Shown piece by piece: positions 33,135-44,157 of a DNA stretch of 64,000 nucleotides. This DNA is from Lunularia cruciata (Eukaryota; Streptophyta; Marchantiopsida; Lunulariales; Lunulariaceae). The stretch covers positions 620,001 to 684,000 of the forward strand of contig OX419757.1 in assembly GCA_948567375.1 (NCBI GenBank), in the 5' to 3' direction. Under the pieces are notes generated by a model, which did no database searches, was not told the DNA's origin, and saw only the letters and a list, made by a program, of their open reading frames with translations. Position 1 is the stretch's first letter; each line of letters starts with the position of its first letter. Made by a program: the position numbers and the translations under genes.

Positions 33135-33902
33135 AAGTTCAACCAAATGAGGTATTTCTTCTTGCTTAATCAAATCTTCTCCAAATCTAGCCAAGCTTCA
33201 CTAACTTGAGCACTAGCTAGGGCAATTCAAGCAACTTCCAACTCTAGATAACCTTTGCTAACTCGACCTCCAAATCTAGACAACCTTTGCCAATTTGACA
33301 CAGCTCTTCTATAGTTGCCTGATTGTCAAATTCTCCGCTAGCTATCAACTTGAGCTAAATTGAGAAGATGGGGATCTTGAAATTCTTAATTCGAGGGGAT
33401 TGGTTCCCAAATTCACCTCCAATTTTGCACTTTGTGCTCAATTTTCACCAAATCAACTGTGATTTCATCTCCTTGGACTCAAATCAAACACTCAATGTCT
33501 CAAATTGACTTAATTCTCAAAAACAACTAAATGATATATTTCTTCTTGCCAATTCAAACCCTCTTTAAATCTGGCCAAGCTTCACCAACTTGAGTACTAG
33601 CTAGGGTAATTTGTGCAACCTCCAACTTTGCACAACATTTGCCAACTCGACCTCCAAATTTAGATAATCTCTGCTAGTCTGACGCACCTCTTCCACAATT
33701 GATTAACTATCAAATCCTTTGTTGACTATCAACTTGAGCCAAATTAAGAGGATAAGGATCTCCAACTTTTTAATTCGAGGAGATGGGTTTCTAAATCCAC
33801 CTCCAATATTGCACTTCTTGTTCAATTCATATTAATTGACCTTGATTTTACCTCCTTGGGCTCAAATCAAACATCCATTATCTCAAATTGACATAATTCT
33901 CA
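33135..33902. repeat. 384-bp tandem duplication
   Basis: Two imperfect copies, about 33135-33518 and 33519-33902. Matching marks are TATTTCTTCTTGC at 33153 and 33537, AGCCAAGCTTCACTAACTTG-type sequence in both, and TTAATTCGAGG. No ORF of note. It lies where the leader of the minus-strand family-2 element would be. Confidence 0.85.
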
Positions 33903-34149
33903 AAAATTTGGCCAACTTTTCCACACATTGTTTGCTCCATTATCAAATCTATATCAACTCAAATAGGACTTCTATACATAATCACTCTCAAAGAAATCTA
34001 GGATCACAATCATACGTACCAACTATCAACCAAGCTTGGAGATACCACTATATTGTTTCTACATCCAATTTCCCTTTGATTCTCACTTCTCTAATGTAAT
34101 GAGTTTATTCTTCTACTCGAATCACACTCAAATCAGATCCATAGTTGAT

Positions 34150-34520
34150 TTTTCATTTATCAATTGGGTATGGATAATAATCAAACCATATCCACTCTAG
34201 CTAAAAGACTCCATGTGAAGCTTCTCAACCTTTGTCCACCATAGTCAAGAACTTGATGACTCAACATCAAGGAAATGAGCTCTATGGAATTACACTTTGA
34301 AAGCATACTTTTCTACTGGATTTAGATTTTTCTACTGGCAAATCGTACAATGCAAACCATGATTTCCACATGTAACCAATAACCCTAATATGAAATTTGA
34401 CCACAAACAAATAATCTTTGAATAACTATCAAAATAACTATAATTACCTACTCCTACCACTCCCATATCCCAGCAAACTAATTTAGATGCTATAAATATC
34501 ACAATCCAACAAGTGAAAGC
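34150..34520 (-). repeat. Dispersed repeat shared with 11150-11545; candidate 5' LTR of the family-2 element
   Basis: Same block order as at 11150-11545 (ATCCACTCTAGCTAAAAGAC, CTTTGTCCACCATAG, AATAACTATMAAAATAACTA-like). Low-copy, less AT-rich DNA begins soon after, near 34640, which suggests that the element boundary is close. Confidence 0.5.
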
Positions 34521-34639
34521 CCTTGAAATATGAATCATTAAATTAGTGAGATATACAATTATGAGCTTCTATACATATTTTGAATGAGTACCATCTTTAG
34601 TCTCCTTGTTGAGTCTTTCACTAGACCACCCCAAAAAGC

Positions 34640-35310
34640 GCTTAGCCCTTGTATCTAATTTCCGGTTACGGCACTGACACTGAAAAGTGCATAGGTGCTA
34701 GTCTTGTGACGAAGCGAAGCGATCAGGTATACGGCGCTTGCAACCGGACTCCTACGTTACCCCCAGCCCACCATAGTCATTCTGATGGCGCCTTCAACTG
34801 TACTCTACAGTACGCTCTCCCAGGACTTCGTTTTGCGTCGCGATGCGGGGGGGCTCGGCCAATAGGGCATGACCACAAGTGTACCAGGTGATATCATCGC
34901 AACTCGTGGAACCTCGTGGGAAGTTGTGAGTCGCAGTTTTTACCTGCAGTTTACGGCGTGTTCACCGCGTCTGCACTAAGATAAGAGAACTGTTTCCACC
35001 TTGTAGGCCAGCCTAAATGGCCAGGTGGTAAGTTACACGGCCGAGTTGCAGTCGGATAGCGTGAGTACGAGAGCTGTGAAGAGCTAACAGTCTCCTCCAA
35101 CCAGAGCTTTGCGCTGCCCCCGATCGATCGATCGACAGAGACATCGACCCTCCCATTCCCTGTCTCGAGAGGGCTGACTGAACAACAGCTGTGTTTCTCT
35201 TCGGTTTCTTCGGAGAGTCAGGTTTGAAGCTAGTATCGGGATTTGGTTGTGCATTTTGGTTGATTTGGTACATTTTTTGAAGAGAAGGATCCAGAATTTG
35301 ATAAGGAGCC
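34640..35310 (+). promoter_or_regulatory. Upstream region and 5' UTR of the YbaB gene
   Basis: A sharp change from AT-rich retroelement DNA to mixed, GC-richer DNA occurs here. A CGATCGATCGATCGA run lies at about 35121-35134. The sequence before the start codon ends GAGCC-ATG-GCG, a strong plant initiation context. No unambiguous TATA box was identified. Confidence 0.5.
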
Positions 35311-35862
35311 ATGGCGGCAATGAACCAGTTGCTGCTATCTGGGAATCACACAGCGGTTCAGACGAGATGGCAACCGCAATCTTTGAGAGGAACGCAAATG
35401 GGCGAGGTGACGATGGTGAGGATGGTGCCTTCGAGGAGGATGAAAGCGAGTGTTACTAGTGGTTTATTCGGAGGGAAGAAGAACGAAGACGAAGATGCTA
35501 AAAAGGCAGGGTTATTTGGGAATCTTCAGGGTTTGTATGACACTGTTAGGAAAGCACAACAGGTGGTGCAAGTCGAGGCCGTCCGCGTGCAAAAGGAGCT
35601 TGCAGCAGCTGAGTTTGATGGGTATTGCGAAGGTGAACTCATCAAGGTGACGCTTTCTGGGAACCAAGAGCCTGTCAGGGTAGAGGTTTTGGAAGCTGCC
35701 ATGGAAGTGGGAAGTGAGAAGCTTTCAGAGATGATCAACGAGGCATACAAAGATGCCCACACCAAGAGTGTTCTGGCCATGAAGGAACGTATGAAGGGTT
35801 TAGCAGAAAGTCTTGGTATGCCACCAGGAATTGGCGGCCCAGGAGGAATGCCAGGAATGTAG
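35311..35862 (+). CDS. YbaB/EbfC-family nucleoid-associated protein, plastid-targeted (STIC2-like)
   Basis: 183 residues, single exon. Residues 1 to about 48 are rich in Arg, Ser, Thr and Gln with few acids, like a chloroplast transit peptide. The YbaB/EbfC domain covers about 58-165: an N-terminal helical coiled part (G-L-Y-D-T-V-R-K-A-Q-Q-V-V-Q-V-E), a central G-Y-C-E-G-E-L-I-K-V-T-L-S-G-N-Q-E sheet, and a second helix (E-K-L-S-E-M-I-N-E-A-Y-K-D-A). The tail is Gly/Pro/Met-rich and ends G-G-M-P-G-M. Bacterial relatives bind DNA as dimers. The Arabidopsis relatives (STIC2 and its paralogue) act in the chloroplast stroma with thylakoid protein insertion factors. The start at 35311 has an ideal context and gives a full transit peptide; the Met at residue 4 is less likely. 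Downstream AATAAA-like signals are not clear. Confidence 0.92.
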   Translation: MAAMNQLLLSGNHTAVQTRWQPQSLRGTQMGEVTMVRMVPSRRMKASVTSGLFGGKKNEDEDAKKAGLFGNLQGLYDTVRKAQQVVQVEAVRVQKELAAAEFDGYCEGELIKVTLSGNQEPVRVEVLEAAMEVGSEKLSEMINEAYKDAHTKSVLAMKERMKGLAESLGMPPGIGGPGGMPGM

Positions 35863-38755
35863 GCGTTTCTTTTTGCTCATCGCAGCTTGGATCAAGTATG
35901 GGCATATTTTTGCCGCTTGTGCACTATCTTCGAAGATAGATCATGTGTAGAGGTTTATGCAAGATTATGCAGGATGATTTTCGGCTGTAAAGATTATTCG
36001 AAAGTCAAACTTCTCACGTTGTAGAGCACCTTGGGGTCAAGGATTTCCTCATCTCGGAATGAGAATCCGTCCCCTCTTAATCGAAATTTTTGCACTCCGG
36101 AGTGTTATAAGGACAGTTCTCTCTCCCCCGTTTGCTGGTGTAACAGGTTATATTGCCCCAGTTGACAGGAAGAATTATTGTTTGTATTGGCTGCATAACT
36201 TGAAGGACCATCTTTATTAGGTTGAATTGTTGTGAATGACATAATTTAACGACTGCAAATGCAGTGCACGGGATCTCTAGTTTAGTCTGGCGTTGCTGGC
36301 CAAACTGCTTGTTTGGAAGGCTTTGCGAAAGATGAGGTGGTTTTGAATTGTCTATATACTTTTAAGGTTGGAATGATGTTGTGCCAATTAGATTCTGGAG
36401 TGTGCTGTTCTGTTTACCATCATAGTGAAGGAAGGAATCGGAGCTGGAGGTAACATCAGTATTCTGGAAACGATAGTAGAGCTCCTTAGAGGTAGTCCTT
36501 CTGCAAATTAACTCATTTGAGTGCGCAGTTACTGATGGAACTCTAAAGTAGAGCAAGGGCTGTCTTACTTCCAGCTTCACAGGCCAAGTAGTGCAGTCCA
36601 ACTCGGTTTAATTGCAGATCACTACCAATTTTACAAATTGGACTGCATTTTTTGTCATATCAAATCACTGATTGCTTCTTGTTCGAGAGGAGGTGTTGCG
36701 TGATAAGGCCTACTTCCTTCTCCTAGATCATACTTTTAAGCTTTACATTTCCATTGTTAAACCCAGTACCCTTGGTAGAAAAACTGAACTTGGAACTGTT
36801 CATATTCGCCCACAATTTGGGTGAGGTGTTCGTGTTGCATGGAGGGCATCTAAAGGACTTGGGTGCTTCAAGAATAAGAATCTGTTTCATTGGCCAGGCA
36901 CCGACCTCAATTTTGGTGGTGGCCATTAAACAGATTTTACCAACGGGTTTCAGGTGGTCAGTTATTACTCTAGCTTGTGTGTTGCTACGTGTGATAAACG
37001 TGTCTCGTTTGTTACTCGCCTGTAAACCCTATTTGTTTCTCTGATAGTTTATGTTAATCTGCTGGGTTTGAATCCAACATCAGGTAATCTGTTCTAAGAA
37101 CCCGTATGGCCACTCCATACATACAAGTGAACATCCTGAAAATGAAAATGTGCATCATAGGAAATGGTCTGGACTTCTTCTCCACTCGAACCTCCACTTC
37201 CACACGTGTCAAGCACAGAGTGAGAATCTCCACAACAGTGCATGCTATCTGACGTCAGTCTCAGCTCTTCCCCTACGGAAATGGCCCCTCACTTCTAAGA
37301 GCAAAGAACTCTTAAGAGCTTGAGCCACACGTCTCATGCATGGACTTGTTAGGTTTTTAAGGGAGATCAGGTACGCCATTTGTTAAGCTTACACTGCTTA
37401 TTCTCAAATGTTAGGAAATTATCTACAGTCAATTGTTGTATGAACGTTTTCGTAATGAAGTTCCACATCCTAGTGGAAATATACATTTCTAGTTTACTTA
37501 TTAAAAGTGTATTACTTATTTGATGTCATTGAAACACTGTTACGTGGATTAGACGGCTTCTTTTTAAATCCAATATGGCTGTCATAATTGAGTAATTGAA
37601 GGTCTTGGGATATATTCACTGAAATTAGACTTGAATTTGACAATTGATTTCGAAATGTGAATTAAAGGTTGATACTAATGAGCTCCTCTCATGCAGACTC
37701 TCAATCACCTCTCTTACCAGCTTCCCCTCCTCAACGAACCTGGGAGCAACTGCAGCACCACATATTCCTCAGATTTTGCCTACAGCTGCACCTTCTGCAG
37801 TTGGGGCATACACAGCCCTAGGATGGGGGTGGGGAGTTAAAACTTCGGGTGCTCATACCGGTTCTTTATTCAAAGCGCTAATGCCGTCCAAGAGATGCAT
37901 CCTATCGCAGACGCTATGTTATATCACCAGAGTCAGAATCGGTAGAGTCAAAGGAGTTCATTCAAGTGCAATAGCAAAGCTGTCTGAGAAGTTTTGACGC
38001 TGAGTACATAGCGATATGAAAATTGCATACTATAGATTTCACCTTCCGACACGGATAGTGGTTGAATAAACCGTCATTCTTATGGATTCTCAACTCAATG
38101 AGTCTGTGATATCAATGAGTCAACTCAACGAGTCTGTGATATCTTCGAGAGGCTTCGTATGGCCTCAATTGTATCTAGGCACGGAATTCTAGAGTGCTGC
38201 TCTCGGTTGGGCGTTTTGAGGTAACCAGGTCCGCATGTTACTATTTTACTCTCATGATTATCAATCTATATCATAGAACCCAGGGCTATCGCGGGCATGA
38301 TCAAAATCAACTTTAGTACTTGTGCTGTAGTACTTGACTTATGCAATTGTAAACTAAGTCCCGCATTGCATACTTGAGGAAGTAACATATTACGGTATGC
38401 AGTTCATGAGTACATGATGAAGGGAAACCGAATATAAGAAGCGATATGAATATATAATGTTCATTTTTGAATACCAAACCAATTCAAATTTTTAACTTGA
38501 TGTCAGAATGATGCACATTCGGTCGCATAAACATGTTGGCGAACACATTCGAGAGAAAGAGACTTACATTTAGATTGTAGATTGATGTCTAAATCGTGTA
38601 CCAATGATCTTTTCTATAAAACACTACATATTTGAGTGAAATTTTGGAGCGGTTTAAGAAATATATTTTAGAAGTTCAAAAATATAAAAGTTCGTATGAT
38701 GAAAATATATATTTACATAAAAATGGAGAGAAAGAACTTTTTCAACGTATTTTTA
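35863..38755. other. Low-copy DNA after the YbaB gene; no further gene recognised
   Basis: The first ~350 bp are probably 3' UTR. Short ORFs at 36754-37044 and 37644-37997 (plus) show no known domain. A ~24-bp motif (CAACTCAAYGAGTCTGTGATATC) is repeated in tandem at about 38090-38143. Confidence 0.4.
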
Positions 38756-38815
38756 AAACTTCAAAAGAAAAAAGAAAAAAGAAAAAAGGAAAAGAAAAAA
38801 GGAAGTTCACAATAT
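38756..38815. repeat. Polypurine (GAAAAAA)n-type microsatellite
   Basis: A run of GAAAAAA/GAAAAGG units on the plus strand, no other bases between about 38768 and 38807. The short ORF covering it is an artefact of composition. Confidence 0.85.
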
Positions 38816-39853
38816 AATTGAAGGAACCTTTCGCTAAATTTATTGTATGCACAAAGCATAGTGGTTCCTCATGTGTAAAAATTATTTCTGTGAAAATACA
38901 ATGACAATTAATATACTATTGATCCAAAATTCTAAAATGTTATTCATTTCATATTTTTTGTTAATAAACATCTAAAAGAAATTGAGTGCGAATAAACTAC
39001 ACTTCATGTTCAACTTTCCCAGAAAATAATACGGTTACTTGATTCTCACAAACTGAAAGTTTTATTCCAGTTAGCTTCATGAGCAAGACCCAAGTTAATC
39101 ACATCACAACATTAGACTCTTCATCATCAATTCAAATCCTTTCTATCAAGATGCACCGATAGGACATACTTCCAAGTCTATACAAGAGGCAACTTTCGTC
39201 GAACATAAACATAACTGTCAGTTATCATAACACGCTCACTAAATTGAGCTCGGAGTTGAACTCGAAGTCTACATGCAAGGCATCGAGTGGAAACCGGATT
39301 TGTACTCTATCACGTCCTGGTTCTCAGGATTTCCCTTGAAGAGGTGAGGGCCATTGCAGAGGCTATTGTGGGCAATGAACGATGGCAGTCTGAGGAAGAT
39401 TCTGGAGAAGGGATTGGGATGAGCTTCGGTTTCCACCTGTAGTAGGCTGCCATTACAGCGGAGTCAAGCTTTGTATGCAAGAGTTGGCGAGGAAGTGAGC
39501 CTTCCCAGTTTACCACGGGATCAGTCCTAGACTCTTGACGGTAAGTCGAGTTGAATGGATTGAAGTGATGATGGCCTCTTGCGGGAGTCGAATTTGGATG
39601 TCTAATGCTGGTAATTACATGAGGGTTATGAGCATCAAGGTCGGGATGAAGTTCCATCGCCAGCAAGACCCTCCTGCTACCTTACTTAGCGCGTGTAGGG
39701 TCCGGGTATATAGGTTTCCGAGGAAGGTACAGATTACACAGGTTCAAAGCATCCATCTTTGTAATTATGAGGAAGTTAAAATGACGGGACCATTGCAGTA
39801 GGGATGTTAGAAAACGCACGAAAGAAATTAGCTAGCAAAGTTCCTCTTTTAAT
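38816..39853. other. Low-copy DNA without a recognised gene
   Basis: Overlapping ORFs at 39310-39666 (minus) and 39535-39801 (plus) have no known domain and cannot both be coding. Nothing else is visible. Confidence 0.35.
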
Positions 39854-39906
39854 GTGGGACTGGTCTGAAACCACAGAACCTGCTTTACCGCTGAGCTAAA
39901 CCGCAG
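39854..39906 (-). pseudogene. tRNA-derived fragment (pseudo-tRNA or SINE head)
   Basis: The minus strand reads CTGCGGTTTAGCTCAGCGGT followed by AAAGCAGG. This has a good box A (TAGCTCAGCGG) and a 5' acceptor-like CTGCGGT. The expected 3' acceptor ACCGCAG and a good box B are missing; after GTCCCAC the sequence becomes ATTAAAAG. It is therefore a broken tRNA gene or the head of a tRNA-derived SINE. Confidence 0.55.
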
Positions 39907-40903
39907 GTACAATAGTGTTGGGGGAGGAGAAACTTTGCACTGGTCCATGCACTCCACCTTTGGAGTGTCAAAGTGCTGAAAGGATGAAGTTCATCGCAAA
40001 CGCGATTCTGGAGCTCAGATTGGCGGATATAGACGTAGCGAATTACATGAAAATCTATGCACAACGCAGAACTATCTGAGGAGGGTAGAATCACTCGGAA
40101 ACGCAGTCACTTTCAGAAAGAAGACCTGAGGACAAGATGACATTGCAAAACAGAGGGGTGAGAGAGAAGAAGCTCATCGCACCTACGATGCTCGAGTACG
40201 CTTATAAACGTTTTGTCTTCGATGATTGTACCCATATGTACACAGGGCTACAATCAACTGTCACAGTACAGCTTAGCAGTCACCTGTTTCAGTCATGAAC
40301 GCTGCGAGAATTTGTTAATTACCTGGTTTAGTCTTCTCTTAGTTTAAATTATGCATCAGATGTGGATCTTTACAATTTTATGCATTTGAGTGGGCATTAG
40401 AGCTTTTGACCACCAGTTCAAGTTTCTGCATTTTATTCTTTTTGAAAACCAAACACATCTCTTTGACAGCAAAAGGAACTCGAACTCAAGAAAGTGAATA
40501 GTTTCTCAAACATGCCCAACACTGGGAAGGTAAACCATGCCAGGACATGAAAATGGCGGATTTTATTTACCAGGGTTTCCATTGCTCCATTTACCTCATC
40601 CGTCAAACCCAAACCGACGAACACCGTCTACTCGGCAGGCGTTGGCTCGGGAAGAGGACCGACCTCGAATCAAGAGCAGAGAAGTATCGCAGCCCTGCAA
40701 GTACGATCAGAACTTAGTTGTATGCGCCATTACAACCCAAACACACAGGTCCTAATAAGCAAGTTTTGTGCACAATCTCGTAACTTTTAGTCACGCATCT
40801 AAAAAGTAATACCAACAATCAGTCGGGAGTGACACTTATCATATTTCTTGTCTTTGATCCCAGATGTGTCCTTGTTTTCCTTTATTACCACGTCTCACAG
40901 AAT
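39907..40903. other. 3' side of the GT92 gene; no other gene
   Basis: Probably includes the 3' UTR of the minus-strand gene that ends at 40904. Short ORFs (39885-40094, 40433-40624 and 40537-40755) are unrecognised. Confidence 0.35.
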
Positions 40904-42448
40904 TCAATCACCAGCCTGGATGTAATGTTCTCTGGCTCTTTTTACACTAGCTGCTACATATTCATCGTAAGTGTATTGGGTGTTACTCTCTAAGTCCATT
41001 GCAAAAGATGCATTCACTGAATTTCCGCACAGCCAACGGTTAGTAGAGAGTGCGCCTTGATAGTGATGTAAACGAGCAATGGTGCCATTTAAGTTTTCCC
41101 CTCTTGGTCCGTGTGATCCCAATTCCGGTACAACGTCCTCGAGAACCACATAGTGAACACCCGCAGCCAACACCCTTCTCGGATTGACCACGTACTTTCT
41201 CCTCCCAAGAGGTCCGACGCACAACCATGGATCTGGTATGTTCTTTGTGTACCGACACTCAGGTTGCTTCTCTATCCACATCATATTTTCAATTTCAGGC
41301 CATGCTCGATCAGGAGAAGATGGCGGTCTGCACAACTCTATTGAAGCTTTCATGCTGGCCCAAGTCAACCATGGCTTGTCTTTGTGCTGTTCCAGCAGCC
41401 CCCGCAAAGTATTCGGAAGTGGAATGTAGAGAAATTCATCGAAATCTTGGAAGAACGTCCACCGTGCAATGAATCTCGTCCGCTGAAGGCAATCATTGAT
41501 GAAAAGCACCTGATTATGGTAATGCGTGGGGTATATCCATTCATCAAGCACATCGACAATCTCCACCACTCCTAATCGTAGAAACGGATCAAGCACCTTC
41601 CTGCTTTCGGCGTTCAATCCACCGTTGTTGTAGAAGAAAAATCTGACCCTTCCCTCTTTCCCCTCCCAAAGCTCGTAATGGTACATCAACCAGCTTAAAA
41701 TCCAATCTGCCCGGATCCTCCCATGCATAGGAGGTCCGCAAAATGCATACTCAAAAGGAGGGGCATAATCTTTCGCCAGTACTCTTTCGAATTTCTCGAG
41801 ATCTCCCTTCTGTTCTTCAAAGACATCTGAAATGATAGTACCAGAGGGGGAATTACGCATAGGTGTGATGGAAACTGCCAGCTTCAAGCGCCCTCCCCCA
41901 TCTCTAGACCCCACAGGGTCAGGAAAGGTGCAGTTCACCATGGCAGTGGCATAAGGCATCCTATTCTCGTCGTTCTTTATGTAGATCAATTGAGCGTCCG
42001 TGTATTCGGCTTCCCTCCCCTTTTGCGTCCACTGACAGTTGTATATCGGTCGATCATAGGCCCTGGCCACCACTGAAGTCAGTCCCACCACCAGAAAGGC
42101 CTTTGACGAGATCCTGTAAGTCATGAACTTCACGAATGGATATAGAGCAAAACTCAAAGGCTTCAAGCTTCTCGGTGCATTCGGGTCCAATTGCTGTGTT
42201 GGCGTCGATTCTTCTTTTGAAGCTTCCCTTGTCTTTGAGACAGTATCATCATCATGCTTATCTTCTGGGTGCTGGAGATAGAGTCCCTTGGGCTCTGCAA
42301 TTACTTCGACCTCTAAAATACCATTGCTCTCAGGCAAGTATTCGGTGTAGCTCGGAACAAAGACGAGCATGTATACCAACATGAGAGTAGCTGTGACTGT
42401 CACAGCCACGAATCGCCAAGAGATCCAGCCTTCATGTCCAGTGGTCAT
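40904..42448 (-). CDS. GT92-family glycosyltransferase, galactan synthase (GALS)-like
   Basis: 514 residues from the first ATG (42446-42448), single exon, about the length of plant GALS proteins. Layout: a short cytosolic N-terminus, one transmembrane signal anchor at about 9-34, a stem to about 130, then the GT92 (former DUF23) catalytic domain. Recognisable motifs are F-C-G-P-P-M-H-G near 236, W-I-L-S-W-L-M-Y-H near 249, F-F-Y-N-N-G-G near 271, the metal/sugar-nucleotide motif Q-D-F-D-E-F at 334-339, and L-H-H-Y-Q-G near 460. GALS enzymes in the Golgi extend beta-1,4-galactan side chains of pectin using UDP-galactose. The substrate here is inferred from family. The open frame runs 13 codons further up to a TTG, with in-frame TAA seven codons beyond; the ATG is preferred. 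No disruption is seen. Confidence 0.9.
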   Translation of the reverse strand: MTTGHEGWISWRFVAVTVTATLMLVYMLVFVPSYTEYLPESNGILEVEVIAEPKGLYLQHPEDKHDDDTVSKTREASKEESTPTQQLDPNAPRSLKPLSFALYPFVKFMTYRISSKAFLVVGLTSVVARAYDRPIYNCQWTQKGREAEYTDAQLIYIKNDENRMPYATAMVNCTFPDPVGSRDGGGRLKLAVSITPMRNSPSGTIISDVFEEQKGDLEKFERVLAKDYAPPFEYAFCGPPMHGRIRADWILSWLMYHYELWEGKEGRVRFFFYNNGGLNAESRKVLDPFLRLGVVEIVDVLDEWIYPTHYHNQVLFINDCLQRTRFIARWTFFQDFDEFLYIPLPNTLRGLLEQHKDKPWLTWASMKASIELCRPPSSPDRAWPEIENMMWIEKQPECRYTKNIPDPWLCVGPLGRRKYVVNPRRVLAAGVHYVVLEDVVPELGSHGPRGENLNGTIARLHHYQGALSTNRWLCGNSVNASFAMDLESNTQYTYDEYVAASVKRAREHYIQAGD

Positions 42449-43102
42449 TTTTCTGTGCACAATCTTGTCAAACCTTGCTAATTTCAAACCCGGATTCAGA
42501 AACGTTTATTTAGTTGAACATTTTCCCCGTCCTGCTCCAGGTGACTCTTTTGAAGCTGATAATATCTTGGACATCTACCGAGTGCATGAAGTTGACTCTA
42601 TGATGAATCAGCAAGTCCCAAAGTCTCCCGATTGTAGTGATGCGCTATAGGAATCAAGATACTCTTAAATCCGAAACCATCAGCTATGAGTTAAAATATG
42701 CATGCAATTTGAATGCAACGAATTCGAAGGGGTAACTGCTCTGAACTTCCACAAAAAGAATTTGCTTTCCTGGAAGAGGTCTTGTGTTCATGAACTCTAC
42801 ATTCCCGAGAGAATTGCATGTAAGATTTGAACTTATGCTTGAACGGCACGAACAACTTGTAGGAACACGTTGCGAACGTGTCATCTTTCTATGTCGACTC
42901 TACCTCCGTCAAGGTCCTCAAAGACTTGCTTACTATGTGACGCAACATCAGGATCTTTTTGGTATCCTTTGCGAGTCGGAGATTCTTTCTTCAAGACAGA
43001 GTCCACCATTGGACTGTGTAGGCTGAACACCCCACATCGTCACCACAAGACGAGGTTCGTTTTGTGTCTTTACGTAACTGCAGAAGTCAAAAAGGTTTTA
43101 CT
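42449..43102. promoter_or_regulatory. Upstream region of the GT92 gene
   Basis: 5' UTR and promoter of the minus-strand gene are expected here. No convincing TATA box can be assigned. The small ORFs overlap one another on both strands and are not supported. Confidence 0.35.
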
Positions 43103-43170
43103 GAAGGAAAGGGTGACCGCGTAGAAAACACGAAGGATGGGAAGACCCCATCAAGCCGTACAAGGGTGAG
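43103..43170 (-). mobile_element. 3'-end remnant of the R2-like LINE
   Basis: This 68-bp stretch matches 58807-58876, the 3' terminus of the LINE copy there, sharing GACCGCGTAGAAAACAC and GGATGGGAAGACCCCATCAA. Homology stops sharply at both ends. It is a strongly 5'-truncated insertion, as target-primed reverse transcription makes. Confidence 0.8.
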
Positions 43171-43740
43171 ACTTACTGAATGAAGCATGTGAACTTCGAA
43201 GTCTCGCGGGAGAAAAATTCGCAGCTCAATCTTGAAGATGTCGCCACTTGTGGCATATGAGAATCCCCCGCCTTAGGCTTACTTATGGCAACAGAGCGAA
43301 TCTCTTGAGAATTGGACTTCTCTCGTCAAGATATGTCCATGCGATCAAAAGTCCAGCTCAAGCCGTGCGGACAAAAATTCAGCTCGCTTTTCTTGCTTTG
43401 AATCACCATAGTAGCTCCACCCCACAAACAGGGTGAGTATGTGCACGCAATATCCCTACTTGTGGTGGAATTTTCCATGCCGACAAAATCACACCCGATA
43501 GCGTGTTTGTCTCTCAGAAGTCTCGGGCTTCCCCAGTGTTGTACCAGTTGTTACTTCGTTCGGTTGCGGAGATGATCAAATTGAGTGACCGGTGGAACAC
43601 TGCTGTAAGTACCACTGTTCCAGTGTTGATCGGTGTTCCAGAGTTTCTCATAGTTGGCTTATGTCCAAGATCGATGGGTCGATTGCCATACCTGACCGCA
43701 GTGACAAAGGTCGATTCAGATGGTACGCGCCTAGAGGATA

Positions 43741-43767
43741 GTTACCCAGCTGGACCAGCTGGGTAAC
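43741..43767. repeat. Perfect 12-bp inverted repeat with 3-nt loop
   Basis: GTTACCCAGCTG-GAC-CAGCTGGGTAAC. The arms match without error. No gene or T-run adjoins it to suggest a terminator. Confidence 0.9.
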
Positions 43768-44130
43768 TACTCGGAGTAAGAAAGTTCAGCAGCTGGTAGT
43801 TGAGACGGAACTCTGCCCTTGATTCAGATAATTGAAGAGAAAGAAAATCAAGTTGGGATCTTTGATTACTAACAGCATGGAGGACATCAGTATCTGTGTG
43901 ACCACTTGGTTTGGACGAAAGTCAAGGTGGGACCAGGTTTGCACAGGGCTCTTTATTGTGCCATGCTTACAAGATCAGCGCCAGAATCGCACTGTTTTCC
44001 CCAAATGTGATGTTCGACTAACTTATAGCTGGCTGGACACTGGTAAACGTGAAAACAGTACTCCCAGAGTGCAGTAGGTCCAACATCACTCGTTCCCAAG
44101 TCGAATACAAACGTTTGATAAAGTGGATAA

Positions 44131-44157
44131 AGCTTTTATCCTTTTGGGATAAAAGCT
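44131..44157. repeat. Perfect 11-bp inverted repeat with 5-nt loop
   Basis: AGCTTTTATCC-TTTTG-GGATAAAAGCT. A further CAAGCTTTTGGGAT follows at once, so the arm sequence is partly present a third time. Confidence 0.88.

Larger units (their letters stand above)
11150..34640 (-). mobile_element. Composite: family-2 Ty3/gypsy element with DNA methyltransferase, invaded by family-1 elements
   Basis: All family-2 coding remnants lie on the minus strand and, read from right to left, follow a retroelement order: LTR-like repeat (34520-34150), leader with a tandem duplication (33902-33135), gag with two zinc knuckles (27480-26400), methyltransferase domain (24900-24020), RT, RNase H and integrase (15076-12180), LTR-like repeat (11545-11150). 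A family-1 element at 28213-32871, a solo LTR at 15077-15578 and a family-1 element at 15654-21262 interrupt it. Removing the 28213-32871 element restores continuity with a duplicated CTACC. That the separated parts belong to one insertion is inference. The minisatellite at 21498-23440 does not fit the expected order and may be extra. Confidence 0.45.

Noticed and set aside
37644-37997. 117-codon plus ORF (Ala/Pro/Thr-rich middle)
   Set aside because: No family recognised, ordinary low-complexity content, no supporting context such as splice pairs or neighbouring exons.
39310-39801. Overlapping ORFs on both strands (118 and 88 codons)
   Set aside because: They oppose each other, show no known motif and neither has a convincing start context.
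42449-42487. N-terminal extension of the GT92 protein to 527 residues
   Set aside because: The extension would start at TTG. The first ATG is at 42446-42448 and leaves a normal signal anchor; TAA is in frame seven codons further up.
44131-44157. Intrinsic (bacterial-type) terminator
   Set aside because: The hairpin is perfect, but the genome is eukaryotic and no T-run or gene end adjoins it.
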